From the NCBI GenBank assembly GCA_022410635.1, contig JAJVDF010000651.1, forward strand, positions 569,521 to 633,520: DNA of 64,000 nt, written 5' to 3'. A program made the translations under genes and the position numbers. Below are positions 11,509 to 23,534 of this stretch, one piece after another. This DNA comes from Tretioscincus oriximinensis. Its lineage: Eukaryota > Chordata > Lepidosauria > Squamata > Gymnophthalmidae. Below the pieces are notes generated by a model. The model searched no databases, had not been told where the DNA came from, and was given only the letters and a program-made list of their open reading frames with translations. Numbering within the stretch: the first letter of the stretch is position 1; each line of letters starts with the position of its first letter.

Positions 11509-12689
11509 GTCCTGGCAGCACCACTTCCTGAAGTCACATAAAGGAACCAAGTTGCTGAAACAGGGCAAATAGGAATCTGAAAACTGCCTGGCTGACATGC
11601 CTCTTCTTTACAAACATGTTGGAAGAGAGATGGAATATAAACACAAATAGGTCAAACTTAATGCTCAAGAGAGTAGTATTATTTCTTAACTGTGTCTCAT
11701 TGACACTCATTGCTGTTGCCAATGGTCACAGCAAAGGTGGGGCCAATCTGACATGAGAAAGGATGCCCCAAACTTAGAAATATTGTTTAGCAGCTGCCAG
11801 GAAATGAAATATGTTCTCTCTGTGTTTGATATAAATAGCACCAGTACTGACCTGTAAGTGCTTTTCTTTTTAATTCTTTATTTGCAACAATTCTATACCG
11901 TCAAATTTCCAGTTATATTTATACAGAACCTGATTATGTTCAATTATTAAAAAAAAACAATAAATGATGCTATTAATCTTCACCTAACCCCTTCTCATTC
12001 CCTTCCTTTAAACTCTGAACCCTCTTTTTTTCCTTCCTTCCAAAAATGTAAATATAAATTACTGGTAAACCATTTCACTATAAACTTACTTTTCCAGTGT
12101 TAAAAAATCCTTCCGTATTATAACTATAATACAGAATCNAATGGTGTTTCAGGCTTCAAACTACAGATCAGGAATGCAAGGTAGCAAGATGAACCATGTC
12201 CTGACATATTGTAACTTTGTCAAGTATAAATTCTATCTGAAGCCCAAAATGATTGCTAATTTTAACTGTACTCTCTTCTCTTTTGTTGCTTTTATTTACT
12301 TTGGTAACAACTATATCTGCTTTTCTATTTTAGGCTTTTTGTTTATTTTGTACTTCACATCCTTTTCTATCCTGATACTATATTCCTTTTTTAAAAATGA
12401 CCAAAGTCAGAACAAATATTAGTTGTGTTTTATGTAATAGCTGACTTTGTAGAAATTCCATGTTAAGTTTCAATACTTCCAAATTTCCCTTTGCATTAAA
12501 ATGTTATGGTGTGATAAAGATTCACTCCATCATTAGACTACTAAATATGTTTTGGTTTGTGGATGAGTGGTTTAGGATTTGGATGTACTATCAGATCACA
12601 GTATGAAATATTTAAAAAAATTACAGAGCCTAGATTACATGAAATATTTATCCGTCTCTGCTCTGTCTTGATCAGATCTCATTTAGAGT

Positions 12690-12870
12690 AGTAGCAGAAG
12701 TGGAAGAAGAGTTGGTTTTTATACCCCGCTTTTCTTAACAAAAATCAGATTACATAATCTTCTGTTCTTCTCATAACAGACACCTTGTGAAGTAAGCGGG
12801 GCTGAGAGAGCACTGAAGAACTGATATCAAGATGGTTAGTGGTCTGCAAAACACATTCTATTAGGAACTG
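12690..12870 (-). mobile_element. tRNA-derived SINE, antisense, partial
   Basis: AGAAGAGTTGGTTTTTATAC is followed by CAGACACCTTGTGAAGTAAG and GGGGCTGAGAGAG. This is the reversed body of a widespread squamate SINE, also seen at 20836-21082 (antisense) and 23157-23372 (sense). Confidence 0.7.
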
Positions 12871-12889
12871 TTAAAAGATCTAGGGAAAT

Positions 12890-13015
12890 TTACCTACAAA
12901 AGAGAAGACTGGGAGAAGACATGGCAACTGTATATAATTATTTGAAGGGCTCTCACAGAGATGAGGGTTCAGTTCTATTCTCTTGTATTCAAAGGACTAG
13001 AAGAAACGGGATGAA
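12890..13015 (+). mobile_element. Old CR1 fragment
   Basis: AGAGAAGACTGGGAGAAGAC through AGGACTAGAAGAAACGGGAT follows the ORF2 C-terminal order of an older CR1 subfamily. It is cut off by the MITE-like segment that follows. Confidence 0.55.
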
Positions 13016-13028
13016 AATACAGCTAGAT

Positions 13029-13242
13029 TTAACCCCAAAATAAACCCTACCCTGAAAATGTAACCCCTTCTTCAAAAATATGCCCTAGTTACCATTCATT
13101 AGAAAGTCAACTGATATTTTGTTCAAGAATATAGATTGTTGTCCATGGGGAAAAAAGACTTCCCCTGAAAATAAGTATTACTGCATGTTTTACAGCAAAA
13201 GTTAATATAAGACCCTGCCTTATTTTGGGGGAAAACATGGTA
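13029..13242. mobile_element. Short DNA-transposon-like element with inverted ends
   Basis: The left end AACCCCAAAATAAACCCTAC and the right end TTATTTTGGGGGAAAACATG are inverted versions of a CCCCAAAATAA core. The internal part has no coding potential. It sits inside an old CR1 fragment. The superfamily is not determined. Confidence 0.5.
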
Positions 13243-13317
13243 GGAGAAAAAAGTGGAATATAATAAGCATGTCATAATAGTGTGAAACATCCTTATCTAC
13301 AAGCCACCCTCTATAGC

Positions 13318-13500
13318 TATCTTTGCATTGGATTTTATCCTGAATTATATTTTGGAATAAGCACTTGTCGTTTATAGGCTGGTGCAAACAATGGCAGGAT
13401 CCAGACAGAGTTTTTCATAGTCGGCACCAGCATATGGATGGCAAATCCGGACTTTAATCTGAAATAAAGTCCAGTGCAGAAAAGTCCTATGATTCTGTGA
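13318..13500. mobile_element. MITE-like element, GCAYTGGATTTTAT family
   Basis: The ends GCATTGGATTTTATCCTG and AAATAAAGTCCAGTGCAGAA are inverted relatives. Similar non-coding elements occur near 19690-19905, 38661-38826 and 60329-60468. They look like one non-autonomous DNA transposon family of the Harbinger type, but the target-site duplication is not clean here. Confidence 0.5.
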
Positions 13501-15570
13501 GTCTTAATGATGGTAGGTTCTACAAGGGTCTACCATAGACAGAACTAACAGATCTAAGAAAACCTTTTCATCTGTGTTCATACGTCTTTATCATCTGAAG
13601 GTTGTGATATAGGCCCTGGTTTCTTCTTCCCCAACAGCTGATGCCAGATGTTTTATTTCTGCATAAGAAGTAGGTTAATAGCCAGTTTAAACACTAAGCT
13701 TTCTGCACTCTTGCAAAACACTATCAAGCCTGTGCATACATAAGGTTATTAATCACTCTCCATTTAGATTCTGCAGAATGGAACCAGGCCATGCAAACAC
13801 AAAAGCATTTTTTAGACTGAATCCACAATTTAATTTTTTTATGAGAATGTCTTAATGGCTTATCCTCATCCCTTTGCTCCAGTTACCTTGGGGGCAATTT
13901 GGCCTTAAGTTGCCTCAACTGCTTAAGCAAGGGACCTGAGTCTCTCCCATTCCCCTCACTCACAGCAAGAGTCAGAACATTTCATTCACCCTCCGTTCTC
14001 CTTAAATAGCCATCCCTTCAGCTCATTGCTGACCCGGGATTTGTTGCAGTTCAGTTCTATCTTCTCCCTTCCCTCAGGGATACCATGGCCTGCGCCCAGT
14101 CCCCACAAATGGTTCCTTGATGCGCAGCGGTGGAACCCTACCCGTGCAGTGAGCTCTTGATCCAGCAGCACAGCAAGCTTTTGTGGCATCTCCATGGGAG
14201 GCTTGGAAGTGGCCCCCGGAGACACCCACCATGGAATCGGCCTTTCCTCACAACTCCAAAACACACAGAGGGAAAGTGCTTTTTCCACGGAACTTTCACG
14301 GATGGCCCTCCATTTTGTGGAGCGGGCTGAAGGTGAGGGCGTGTCAACTGTCCCAACCAGCCAGTCACCACAAGGACCGAATTCAAATGTACATGGATTC
14401 TCTTGTTTAGCTTTCTTTTTGACCCAAAGGCAGGGTCTATTCACATTGAACCTAATTCTAGGATACATCTTTGGATAGAAACCTGCCACCCACATGCTAA
14501 TGTAGTTATGGCAGGCCCCAGTTTTAGCATTTAGTCCTGTATGGATTATATTGACTACAGGACTCTTTATTCAAGATTACCAGGTAAATGCAGAATTAAT
14601 TTTCTTGTGAACTGATGATTGGCATTAAGAAATTAACTGGGGTTTTTCATGCATATTGCTTTTAAAAATAGAATCAGGCTGCATCTAGATGTTTCTATAG
14701 CCACGGTAGTTAAACATCAAGGTGAATCTGCCTCATGTGCTCATGCAGTTTTTTTTTAGCAATCCATTTGCTAAAAAGCCCCATTGCCATGGGATTTCCT
14801 GATAATACTTTCAAGCTGCTATCAGAGTGGGCTTCTCTCCCCACCACCACCTACTCCCTCTAAGTGTGCAGGAAGAGGCTTGAAAAGGCGATAATTCAGC
14901 TGGGATTTGAAACAAGGCATGCACACTTGGCTGAGACTCAAGGCAAGATACGTACACTGAAGTTCAGGCATACAAATGAAGGGGAGAAGAGCAACCAATT
15001 GGGAGACTGTGCACACGAGTTCTCAGGGGTGCAATGGAATGGGAAATCAGTTTCCCACGGATACGTCAACTCCTTGCTGCAATAACACAGAAATGTGAAA
15101 ACAGACAAGCAATTAAGTTTTTCTGGATTTAAAATAAATTATGGATTTAAATAGCTCATCTGGAGGGAACCTCAGTTGTGTTAGTACTGTAAAAAACACT
15201 TGCTATTGTACATTCTTTTAGATATTTTTTCATTTATGTCTACTTGCATACAGACATTGCCTAACAAAAATTGGAGAAATTCCATTGCAATTAGAACTAA
15301 TCAGTGGGAGAATTCCAGATCAAACCTTCTGAAAACTGAGATTAGGCATTATGCAATTCAATGGAACTGAGTTTTCTGCTTTTTTTTCCTTGGCACTAAT
15401 TCTCCTCTACATTATGAGTTTATTGTATAACCAACTTCAAATAGTGATGAAATTCAGCCGCTGAAATCATAAGGCTATAATTTCACTTACTGTTGAAAGC
15501 ACCCACCAAGATTGTATCCAAATGTGTGTTTTATTTTGAATTTACCTCTGGGTTCCACTTGTGGTATTGT

Positions 15571-15749
15571 TAGGGTGACCAGATGACCTCTTCTTTTTTG
15601 GGGGGGTGAAAACCCAGTTTTGGGGTGCCTCCCGGTTTTTGCTGAGGAAATTTATTTTTTNAAAAAAATTTCCTCAGCAAAAACTGGGAGGCACCCCAAA
15701 ACCAGGTTTTTACCCCACCCATCCCAAAAGGGGTCATCTGGTCAGCCTA
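15571..15749. mobile_element. TA-flanked palindromic MITE (copy 1)
   Basis: A 175-bp insert (15573-15747) is bounded by TA on both sides, with inverted ends GGGTGACCAGATGACC / GGTCATCTGGTCAGCC. Almost the whole element folds on itself around a poly-T/poly-A centre with an N. A second copy with the same ends and a longer centre is at 42030-42240. The TA duplication points to the Tc1/mariner group. No transposase is encoded. Confidence 0.8.
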
Positions 15750-16291
15750 GTATTGTACATATAGGACATAAATGTGGTAGTGTTTTCACTATAAAAGGAT
15801 GATGTTCTGGATTTCCATTGTTGCTGATTAAACATTAATAAAATCCAAATCACAAATTATTGTGAGTCCACATCATGTGTTGACACTGATGGATTCTTTT
15901 ACAATATCATGGTTGACCAGTTAGACATTTTGACACATCAGGAAAATGTTGTTCAAAATTTCAACTCTTTCTAGAAAATCTGGAATCCAAGAAGACAAAA
16001 ATCTACCAGGTTTCCATGTAGATGTCCCACCCTATTTCAGAACTGAAGCTATTCTGTAATGACATAGCATAATAGCTCCCCATGTATGGATGCACCCAAA
16101 AGTGTCTTTGCTGCTGACTGTAGCTGACGCCTTGCATTAAACATATTACTCTNATTTGTATCAATCTGCAGCATCTGATGGTTACAAAGGTTTTGCTCAA
16201 CATCATTGTGTTGACTAATTTCTCAGTGATAAAAAGTTTCATTAAGTATGCTCCCAGGCTGTCTCCTCATGAGGATTTTGTAGCGGACTAA

Positions 16292-16597
16292 TACAGTGGT
16301 ACCTCAGTTCTCGAACAGAATTCGTTCCGGCAGGACGGTCGAGAACCAAATTGTTCGAGAACCGAAGCAAGGCGCGCCGGGCCGAAAAAACGCACACTGA
16401 TGACACAAGCAAGGCGCGCCTGGCCGAAAAAACGCATACTGATGATGCAAGCAAGGTGCGCCGGGCCGAAAGAACGCCGAAGGAAGTTTGAGTTCCAAAT
16501 AGGTGTTCGGATTCCAGGACAAAAGTTTCTGGAATCGCCNGGTCGAACACCGATTTGGTCGACATTCAAGGCGTTCGAGAACCGAGGTACCACTATA
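16292..16597. mobile_element. Tigger/mariner-like MITE with internal 42-bp tandem repeats
   Basis: A 302-bp element (16294-16595) lies between TA dinucleotides. Inverted ends CAGTGGTACCTCAGTTCTCG / GAGAACCGAGGTACCACTA resemble Tigger-type mariner elements. Inside are three 42-bp units starting at 16366, 16408 and 16450, each opening AGCAAGGYGCGCC. It is CpG-rich against an AT-rich background, which suggests a fairly recent insertion. There is no transposase. Confidence 0.82.
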
Positions 16598-17667
16598 CTT
16601 ACATGATTAAGAATCTGCCTGATATGATGAAACACTTTCAGTAATCAATTTGGAAGAAAGCTCCATTGTTTTGGAATATTCTGTGGATGATTCTTTCAGC
16701 TACAGGATATTCTGCAGCAACAGAGCTTTATTCCAAGTGGATTACTAAAAGTCTGTCACCACATGGGGCAGATTCTTAATCGTGTAAGGATCGTCACAGT
16801 ACGTACACAGGCAGCCTTAGCTGAAAAGAATGGTTGCGTTTTGAACTGTAATTCTTCTAAAATCATTTATAGTATTAAGAAATTTTGTAAAGTCCTCTTT
16901 CACCAACTCTGGAAAGAGTGTGTTTTCTTGACTGGTATTTAGAAACTCTGGCAAAACCTTGACATTAGTCAGTCATGTTAATTATTAACAAAGAATAAAT
17001 GGCCTACCTTAATGAATTGTGGGCTGAGTATGAACATCACAACATTCTGCTGTCAGCGAAAGTAGAGAGGACATTTCAAGTCTTTAAGGAAACATTTCTT
17101 ACATCTTCTGCTAAAGTAAGCATGATTCATTGTCCAGCTCTATCAAAATGAGGTAGGATATTGCGACAGAAAAACTGAGAATGAAACTGTTTTTATTTTG
17201 TGTAAATCAAATGAAGAAAATTGTTCCTTTATGTTATCTTTAATAGCATTTTTGTTGTTGGACTTATTCAGTTAACTATGTTCTGTTCTAACCCAGATTT
17301 TAATCTATGCATAATCCTCCCCCCACTGCAAAAATCATTAAAAAACCCTCCTTAGATTCATGGAAACTATACTGATCACAAATTAGAATTATATCTAATA
17401 AAGTTAGTACTCATGGAAACTTGTTTTTTCTGTTGTAGAAAGAGAATCAGACAGAGATACTAAAATGCTATTCAGAGTCTAGGGTTTCTAAATTAGAATA
17501 TAAGTATGATGTAAGTAATATAACTATTAACAAAAGGTGTTCCAACTTATAATAGATTGTTACTTCAAAATCACCAGTAGATACAAATTATAATGAAGTT
17601 TGTATTATAAGACCTCAAGAAAGGTTTTAGTTTATTAGTAGAATTAAATAACCCAAGTTTAAGAGTC

Positions 17668-17955
17668 CATTTAGTGCAGCATTCTGGCTCACACAGTGCC
17701 CACCTGAGAACTCTGAAGCACAAGAGGACAAAATACTCATGTATTCTTGACGCTCTACAAATGGTACTTTAGGAAACCTGCCTGTTGCTCCATTCCAGAA
17801 GCAATATCAAGAAATCCATCCTAGTAGCTGTTTATATCTTTGGCTTCCATGAACTTGTCTTATCCTATCTTAAAGCTATCGAGGCTGTCAGCTGCAGCCA
17901 TCTCTTCTGGAAGTAAATCCCACACACCAATGACCATGTGGGTGAAATAAATACT
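17668..17955 (-). mobile_element. Diverged CR1 3' end, antisense
   Basis: CCTGCCTGTTGCTCCATTCC, AAATCCATCCTAGTAGCTG and AAGTAAATCCCACACACCAA reproduce, with many changes, the reversed order of the CR1 3' end seen intact elsewhere. Confidence 0.7.
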
Positions 17956-18795
17956 ATAAAATATTGATATAATGAAAGAAAGAATGTAAGGATCATATAA
18001 CTGTTTTATCATATAGTATATACCTCGTGTTTTTCAGAGTTATTTTGGGGAATTTGAAATTATATCCATTTCATGAAAACGGAGGTTCTGGTGTCATAAA
18101 ATGATAAGAAGGCACTTATGAAGTCATCTTCACCTCCTATTGCAGTTGCTTGGTACCAATGAATCATGGTTGACTGCTGGTCATGTGTATGGGTGCCTCC
18201 AGGGGCACCTATATGCAGTTTTATGGGCAGAAATTCTGATGTGGTGTGCTATTCCTTACTTCTGGGGACAGCCTAGGAATTAAATGAATAAAGCTCTGTT
18301 TTACAGGCAATTTACTTTACTACTGAATACTCAACAGGATTTTTTCCTAATTAAATGTAATTTGGCACCGTTTAAAAGATTGTTGTGTATGTCAGAACCG
18401 CTGATCTGTTCCTTAATATAGTAATTCAGTGAGTTTCAATTTTTTCTATGATCTAGAAAGTAAATATAGGGCTGGACAGTATTTAGAAAAATGCATTGAA
18501 AAGGAAATGACAACTAAATTTTTGAAGGAATGGAAAAGATCCATCTCTGTATGTCTGATTAGAGATATCATAAAGTATAATATGAGGGGGGGATATTTTT
18601 GTTTTTATGTGAATATAAGTAAATATCATTAAAAAATTAAAAATATTTTTTCTCAAGCAATCACTTCACAGATTTTAAATTAAGGAGGCAGTCGGGAGGA
18701 GCTATCATAGGGTAAGCTGGGGGCCTGTCCTGGGGCTCCAAATGTTGGGCTGTTACAGGGACCCCATGGTGGTCCTGGGCCGTCCCACCCACCCT

Positions 18796-18938
18796 GGTTC
18801 CTATCTTCCCTTTAAAGGCTGCAGCGACTCTTTGGTGCTGATTATGTTATGCACATGCCAAAAAGCAGTCCCGGATGAGCATTGATTACTGCATAATCAA
18901 CATCAAAGACTCACTGTGTGTCATTATAGCCTTTAAAC
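18796..18938. repeat. Imperfect inverted repeat
   Basis: Around GACTCTTTGGTGCTGATTAT the sequence is mirrored by ATAATCAACATCAAAGACTC within 110 bases, and both sides extend to CTTTAAAGGCT / AGCCTTTAAA. It is probably a small fold-back DNA element of unknown family. Confidence 0.5.
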
Positions 18939-18987
18939 GTAGGGTAGGAAACTGAGCGGGGGGAGGGGGCTTCATTTTTCTGTGCTT

Positions 18988-19004
18988 CCCCCCCCCCCCC
19001 CCCC
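18988..19004. repeat. C17 homopolymer
   Basis: Seventeen consecutive C bases; the length should be treated as unreliable in an assembly. Confidence 0.9.
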
Positions 19005-19689
19005 GGGAGACTGGCTTCGCCAGTAGGGGAAGTTTGTGATAAAATGTTCTACACTTTATAAACTTGTTCGACTTTACATTCAACAGATTTTAAAAAGTAC
19101 TGAAATGTTGAGACCATATGCTTTAGGTGTTCTGCCTTTTTTCAGTTTGCAAGAATATTTAGTTAAAAACATTTGTGACTGAAATTCAGATAATTACAAT
19201 GAGAAAACGGGCACGTTAGCTTTTTGGTAATTCATTGTAGAGCCATTTCTATGAAAATCTGTATATGCCAATTTCTTTTTATAACCTAACTAAGATCTGG
19301 ACTTAGTTCAAGATAANCAAAAGGTAGTTCTGCTGCTATTTTAAACCAAAATCACTTAAACTACAAATGGTTATCAGGTCAAAGATAACAAAGAAGCTTC
19401 TTTTGACCTGATCTGTCTGCTGATTGGGGACTCCTGCTGTCTACAGAGTCTTACTTTGTTGAAATATGTCCAAGACTCCAGGGTTTGCTGGGATTACAGC
19501 ATAACTACATAAAAACATCAAAGCTCCAACTGTGATAAGGAATCAACCCACTGACATACAGTAGTGTGGTCAATATTCCAATCAAGATAAAACAAAAAAA
19601 GTAATTTCTGAATACATTTTGCTTTTGGATCTAGGTGAAATANTGCCTTAAAAATCAAGGGATTTTTAAAAGTCCTTGCATGACTACTG

Positions 19690-19905
19690 GTTTTATGAAT
19701 CTAAATGTAATCTGGAATAAGGACTAGTGTAGCATGGACCAATGCATGTACATACATAGTATACACAAGCAAGCTTGTATGTACACACATTGGTTCTTTC
19801 TGCAAACAAATTTATAATGAATTATATTCTAGAATAAGAGCCTGCCATCCATATTCAGGTCCCATATAATCCAAAATAGGGCCCAATATTGATAGGGCAT
19901 TATTT
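19690..19905. mobile_element. MITE-like element with nested hairpin
   Basis: Words such as AATCTGGAATAAGGACTAG and AATTATATTCTAGAATAAG relate it to the family at 13318. The centre, ACCAATG...GTACATAC to GTATGTAC...CATTGGT, forms a hairpin at about 19739-19796. Confidence 0.45.
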
Positions 19906-19920
19906 GCAGAGTTTATATAC

Positions 19921-20223
19921 GGATAGCTCAGTTGCTTAGGAATTCGTCTCTTGCCTGGGAGATCGGGTTTTGAAGCCCTGTGTTGGAAGTGGGAAGGGGT
20001 GAGCACCTTCCACTTGCCTGTAGCTCTAGCCAACCCAGCTATTCGAAAGCATGAATTGCAAGAAATTGCAACTGACTGCAAGTAGATACATGGGAACCAC
20101 CATATCCTGGTGGGGAAGATAGAATGTGAGCCTTCGGGCAAAATATGTCCTTGTAAGCCGCTTTGAGTCCCTTTGAAAGGTGAGAAAAGTGGGGTATAAG
20201 AACCGAGTTCTTCTTCTTCTTCT
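19921..20223 (+). mobile_element. tRNA-derived SINE, full-length copy
   Basis: The head GGATAGCTCAGTTGCTTAGG contains a good A-box (TAGCTCAGTTG), and a B-box-like GGTTTTGAAGC follows near 19966. The body and (TTC)n tail match the copies at 10098, 45231, 56503 and 63588. This is the clearest full-length member in the window. The A and B boxes are internal RNA polymerase III promoter elements in tRNAs. Confidence 0.82.
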
Positions 20224-20728
20224 ATATTTTGAATTTCCTCAAAATTATTTAAAAATAGTTATGAAAGGTTGGATTTTGGAATAGTTTTGGAGATTGCGAG
20301 ACTGAAGCTAGGTTCTGATCCATTTTTGAAGAACTGGAATAAACATTTTTCCTGGATTAGTCCAGTTTTTTGGGACTAGATCAAACATATGTGCTAAAAC
20401 GTGTACTTTTTGCACTAGGACTGCATCCAGACTACTGTCAGTGGTAGCAATATCTCTAAAGGACTCCAGAGGACTTGCCCTTTTTTCATACACAGAAAGA
20501 AAATTTCTTCTCTTCGTTATGCATTCCACTTACAGCTCCCATGAAGCCCTGTTTCTCACCTGTCGTTAGCTACTGCCCTCTCCTCATAGGTACCGAGTGG
20601 ATGAATACAAAGGGGGGAACCCTCACTTTTAAAGCCTTGAAGTTTGAGGTTGCGAATGGGGATTTAATAAAATGTACTGTATTTTCCTGCTTAATTCAAT
20701 AGGTCTCAAAGTTTTGTCTACATGGTGT

Positions 20729-20835
20729 GAAGAAGAAGAAGAAGAAGAAGAAGAAGAAGAAGAAGAAGAAGAAGAAGAAGAAGAAGAAGAAGAAGAAGAA
20801 GAAGAAGAAGAAGAAGAAGAAGAAGAAGAAGAAGA
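20729..20835. repeat. (GAA)n trinucleotide repeat, about 35 units
   Basis: An uninterrupted GAA run of about 107 bases is followed by an interrupted AAG/GGA tract to 20885. It abuts the antisense SINE at 20836-21082 and probably grew from that SINE's TTC tail. Long poly-E, poly-K or poly-S reading frames here are artefacts. Confidence 0.95.
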
Positions 20836-21082
20836 AAGAAGAAAGAAGGCAGAAAGAAGAAGAAGGAAGAAGAAGGAGGAGGAGGATAACAACAACAACA
20901 ACCCAAAGGGAGTCAAACAGCTTACATAGCTTTCTGTTCTTCTCTTCACAACAGACACCTTGTGAAGTAGGTGGGCTGAGTGACTTTGAAGAACTGTTAT
21001 GAGTCCAAGATCACCCAGCTGGCTTTTGTGGAGGAGTGCAGAATCAAAGTGGGAGGCTTGCAGATAAGAGTCAGACACTCTA
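20836..21082 (-). mobile_element. tRNA-derived SINE, antisense
   Basis: AAAGGGAGTCAAACAGCTTAC, ACAACAGACACCTTGTGAAG and CAAGATCACCCAGCTGGC are the reversed body of the SINE seen in sense at 23157-23372. Confidence 0.75.
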
Positions 21083-22125
21083 TAGAAAAGTTCAATAAAA
21101 ATTATGTGCAGTTGATTTTGGAATTCTTTTTTCACTAAACCATGTGATGCGTCTCCTATTCTATTTTAAGGAACTTATTGGAAATATACTTGTTCACCCA
21201 ATTTTGTTACTAATATTGCTCAGTTATCTTTTAAGTTATAAACTATTTTTAATGAACTAGTACATCAAATTTTCNATATATATCCCATTTTCTCTTTTTA
21301 AGAAGTCCTAACTATATTAACACATTTTATATTTACAGATTTCTTAATTTAAGTCTAGAGATGAGTGCCTTGGAAATAACCTATACACATTTGGCCACAA
21401 GCAACTGCTTAGTAAGTTAACAAATCTGCTACTTCTTGAAATATATACTGTAAACTGCAAAAAAATTGTGATATGTACCAAAGTCCCAGATGTTAGGAAT
21501 GTTTTTCAAATTTCTCTTTTTTTCTCGCACTGCAGAAATTTTTAAAATCTGGAATCCCTTTGTCTTAATTAGAAACACAGTTTTGTTTTTGCAAGAGAAT
21601 AAATTCAGAAAACAAGAAGTAGGATTGTTTTTCCAAAAACAGAGGCTTCATATATGATATGTAGAATATAAAGAAACAGAATGACTTCATTAATCAGGTT
21701 TTCCTGTCTTGTCAACCTTTTGGGATTGTCGTTTAAATGGAAGATGAATTTTTTCCTTTCCTTTCTTTTTTCCTTCTATTCCTTTCTTCTCTTCTCTTTG
21801 TCTCCATCCCTTTCCTTCCTTCTCATATTCTCCCCTTTTTCTTTTTTTCTAGTTAGAGAAGCTTTTATTTGTTTGGCAGTCTGGTCAAAGTTCTGTTTAA
21901 AGATAAAGAACTTTAAGAAGGGAGAAGCAGGGACCTTTGTCTATCAACAATTAGTTTTGTGATTATTATAAGCAGACATTGAGTTAATGAGTTTGTAATC
22001 TTCTTCCCTATTAAACAAACAAATCATTTTTTTATATATTTCTGTCACAAAGTACCTGGTAGTGTGAGCCATAAAAGCATATTAAACAATAGATCCTGCT
22101 TATTGTGATAATGTAAATATGTATA

Positions 22126-22546
22126 TACAGGGTGCTTCAAAAATGTATACATACTTTGAACTTCCATAGAAAATTTNTTTACTGTTCTACAAAGTTAAAT
22201 TTCAGGAAATTAGAAAGCTTAAAGTCCAATGTAAATAAAATGTAAATAACAAATGTTAATACTGTTCAAATCGGGAAATCNTGAAATTTAACTTTGTAGA
22301 TTTAACTTATTGTGATAATGTAAATATGTGTATCCAGGGTGCTTCAAAAAATGTATACACGCTGTGAACTTCCATAGAAAATTTATTTACTGTTCTACAA
22401 AGTTAAATTTCAGGATTACCCGCTCTACGAGGCTAATGTTACAAGGCTTTAAACTTTCTAATTTCCTGAAATTTAACTTTGTAGAACAGTACATATATTT
22501 TCTATGGAAGTTCACAGTGTGTATACATTTTTTGAAGCACCCTGTA
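22126..22546. mobile_element. Mariner-like fold-back MITE with 207-bp tandem duplication
   Basis: The left end CAGGGTGCTTCAAAAATGTA begins at 22128 after TA, and the right end GAAGCACCCTG closes at 22544 before TA. A second left end starts at 22335. It is preceded by a repeat of the upstream flank (TATTGTGATAATGTAAATATG at 22101 and 22308), so about 207 bases were duplicated in tandem. The 22335-22544 unit is a nearly complete hairpin. The same family is at 34094-34302. Confidence 0.8.
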
Positions 22547-23156
22547 TATATACATATTACAATAAAGTTAAAGTTAAAAAACTAGTTTATATTTGAAAGC
22601 AGAGGTGAATGTTTTACTTTTGTTGGGTATAAAATTATTTTGGGATAAAATAGTAGATCGTAAAATATTTACGTTTAAAAAATATATAAATATACCCCAA
22701 TTTATTATAATTACTTCTTTCTAAATTCAAACTTCTAAAATAGGTGACAGTTAGTTTGGAGCCAAACATCTCTGTTTTATCTCACATTTTTGTGTTATTC
22801 TAGAGTATACTGCCTGCACATTATCCAGCTGTTACCCAGCACAGTAACAGTGTAGAGAATGTGGAGAAATTTATCTGTCTGGATTACTTGCTATGAATGG
22901 AAGTGACCCTACTTTCTGAGTATTTCATATTGGTACACAAGTGCCATTTAATGACTGATTTAGCCCACACACATGCAAGGTGTCCAGACAGGTAAGTACT
23001 TTCACTTTTTATGTAAAATCTGGGGTAGGTGCTGGTTTTCTTGCAATTATCATACTGTGGGGCCATGTTGGTATGGCAACCTGAATTTTACATCTTGTCA
23101 GGATGCAGCCCTATAAGTTGCTTTTGCACCAATATCATGGTCTCAAAACAACATTT

Positions 23157-23372
23157 CTACCAGTCTAGTGTAGTGGTTGTAGTGTGAGACTCGTATCTGG
23201 AAATATCCTGGTTCTGTTCCACACTCCTTCATGAGCCAGCTGGGTGATCTTGGACTAGTCACAGAACTCCCTTGGTCCCACATACTTCACAAGAAGTACA
23301 GAAGGTTATGTAAATGCCTTTGATTCCCTTTGGGTTGAGAAAAGAGGAGAATATAAAAAATGACTCTTCTTT
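23157..23372 (+). mobile_element. tRNA-derived SINE, sense
   Basis: CAGTCTAGTGTAGTGGTTGT (tRNA-like A-box region), then CAGCTGGGTGATCTTGGACT and a GACTCTTCTTT tail. This is the common squamate SINE whose reversed copies are at 12690 and 20836. It lies about 380 bases before the RING exon. Confidence 0.78.
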
Positions 23373-23534
23373 ATGTTTGGTCCAAACACACATGCCAGTA
23401 TTGCACATTAATTAGCCATTATGGCAGTAACATAAACTTCCCCAAAATGGACATTTCAACATTGTTTTGTGACAACAGTTACATCAAACAAAACGACTTA
23501 TAAACTAGCAAATTAGTAGGGGCTGAGACTGCTG

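Noticed and set aside
13986..14495. 169-codon minus-strand open frame
   Set aside because: It sits in a moderately GC-rich repeat-like stretch with overlapping frames on both strands. No recognisable motif and no splice context.
16003..16242. 79-codon minus frame resembling a decayed coding sequence
   Set aside because: It could be an old transposase or processed pseudogene, but no family could be assigned.
19921..19990. Possible functional tRNA gene
   Set aside because: A- and B-box-like motifs are present, but the segment is the head of a SINE with a matching body and tail elsewhere, and the cloverleaf is not complete.
20629..21135. Open frames of 62-168 codons rich in Ser, Glu, Lys or Leu
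   Set aside because: All are translations of the GAA repeat and the adjoining SINE in different frames.
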